In this document: positions 63,431 to 64,000 of the stretch, in pieces
Layout of the letters: each line of letters opens with the position of its first letter
Position numbering within the stretch: the first letter of the stretch is position 1
NCBI GenBank assembly: GCA_036936605.1
Contig: JAUPFV010000002.1
Location: 254,903,305-254,967,304, forward strand
Reading direction: 5' to 3'
DNA length: 64,000 bases
Source: Limnanthes douglasii subsp. nivea
Taxonomy: Eukaryota > Streptophyta > Magnoliopsida > Brassicales > Limnanthaceae
Translations under genes and position numbers: made by a program
Notes under the pieces: generated by a model
The model's database searches: none
What the model was told of the DNA's origin: nothing
Seen by the model: the letters and a program-made list of their open reading frames with translations, nothing else

Positions 63431-64000
63431 ATATCTTATCTCTTGTCATGTTTGGTCTCGTATCTACTGTCATTTCTTGCATTTATCATGTCTCATCTTA
63501 ATATATTGGTTTCCTATTTTCCAAAAACAATTGGAAGAAACCGGTTGATTTAAATTATTTTTGGACCCTTCGTAATATATAATCATTGAACAAATTGATT
63601 TTGCAATCAATAAAAAATGGTGGACATTTGAAAATTCAGTAACGATAATAATTAAGGTCGAGCAGTAGCACAGATTGGAACAAATTTTAAAAGGAGAAAA
63701 AGCATAATGATCCGATTGTATGGTTCGTTCCAAAATTAGTTTGTCTTATTTCTGTTAGTAATATAATGAAGACAATAAGTCAAGACCAACTCGGCCACAA
63801 GGTAAAGTTTATTTAGAATTTATTTATATGTTTGGTTTTCCATTATGCAGTTAACTTACTGTTAGTTCCACTTTTATCATTACATAGGTTGTTGACGGTT
63901 ATTGGAGCCTTTTACAAAAATATTTAAAGTACATGCTATTAATTTCCAAGGAGATATATTAGAGTTAGTCTAGCAAAAGTTATTTACATGCGTGTAATGA
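63431..64000. other. Right edge, no confident gene
   Basis: A plus stretch (about 63650-63960) can be read as KEKKHNDPIVWFVPKLVC and VVDGYWSLFTKIFKV, but with frame changes and no recognised family. It may be cut by the window end. Confidence 0.3.

Noticed and set aside
1..64000. tRNA and rRNA genes
   Set aside because: No cloverleaf-like A/B box arrangement or rRNA core was recognised on either strand; the tRNA-like strings are the Tat primer binding sites.

Overview
This is a plant nuclear window, probably from a eudicot; the species cannot be told from sequence. The evidence is one intact, highly conserved eukaryotic gene (splicing factor SF3B1), plant-specific transposon domains (plant mobile domain, FAR1-type MULE transposase, Tat-lineage Ty3/gypsy retrotransposons with a second RNase H), GT-AG introns and AT-rich intergenic DNA. 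About half of the window is nested transposable elements.

Layout. 1-900: no recognised gene. 900-13192: two divergent pairs of small genes of one family (125-138 codons; distantly SANT/Myb-like). A-type genes are on minus (900-1316 and 2467-2859) and B-type genes on plus (1734-2099 and 12815-13192). Each pair shares a promoter of about 0.4 kb containing inverted copies of GGGTCTCATTATAGC. The second pair is split by Tat element 1 (3213-12707, TSD AATAC). 13627-26209 minus: a decayed plant-mobile-domain (PMD) gene whose first intron holds Tat element 2 (15429-25721, TSD AAAAC). Its promoter carries three more copies of the same motif. 26941 to about 33025: a decayed L1-type LINE on minus. 33930-34235: a Tourist-like MITE with TSD TAA. 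About 34450-50825: a FAR1/MULE-type transposon on minus with a C-terminal OTU-like domain, split by Tat element 3 (36467-46985, TSD GTTTT) and a hAT-like element (about 48304-49931). 53600-57412 minus: the intact SF3B1 gene. 57950-58460: an RNase H fragment. 58850-59120: a foldback repeat. 59690-63430: blocks of 25-26 bp tandem repeats separated by decayed lysine-rich reading frames.

The three Tat elements share one plan: LTR, PBS, gag-protease, an in-frame stop codon at the same site followed by CAR-TTT, RT, a first RNase H without its leading Asp, a second (aRNH-type) RNase H and integrase. A spliced gene then lies on the opposite strand before the 3' LTR. The convergent 3' ends of the two transcription units flank a pair of 26 bp hairpin repeats. 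By eye, LTR divergence suggests element 1 is oldest (about 7%), then element 2 (about 5%), then element 3 (about 2-3%). All three have frameshifts or stops in gag-pol and look non-autonomous.

Most worth a second look: the small SANT-like gene family with its shared promoter motif, which also precedes the PMD gene; the conserved readthrough-like stop in the Tat elements; the conserved antisense spliced gene and hairpin pair; the MULE with an OTU domain whose catalytic Cys position is Ile; and the 25-26 bp satellite field at the right end. Divergence figures and mismatch counts are by-eye estimates, not computed alignments.
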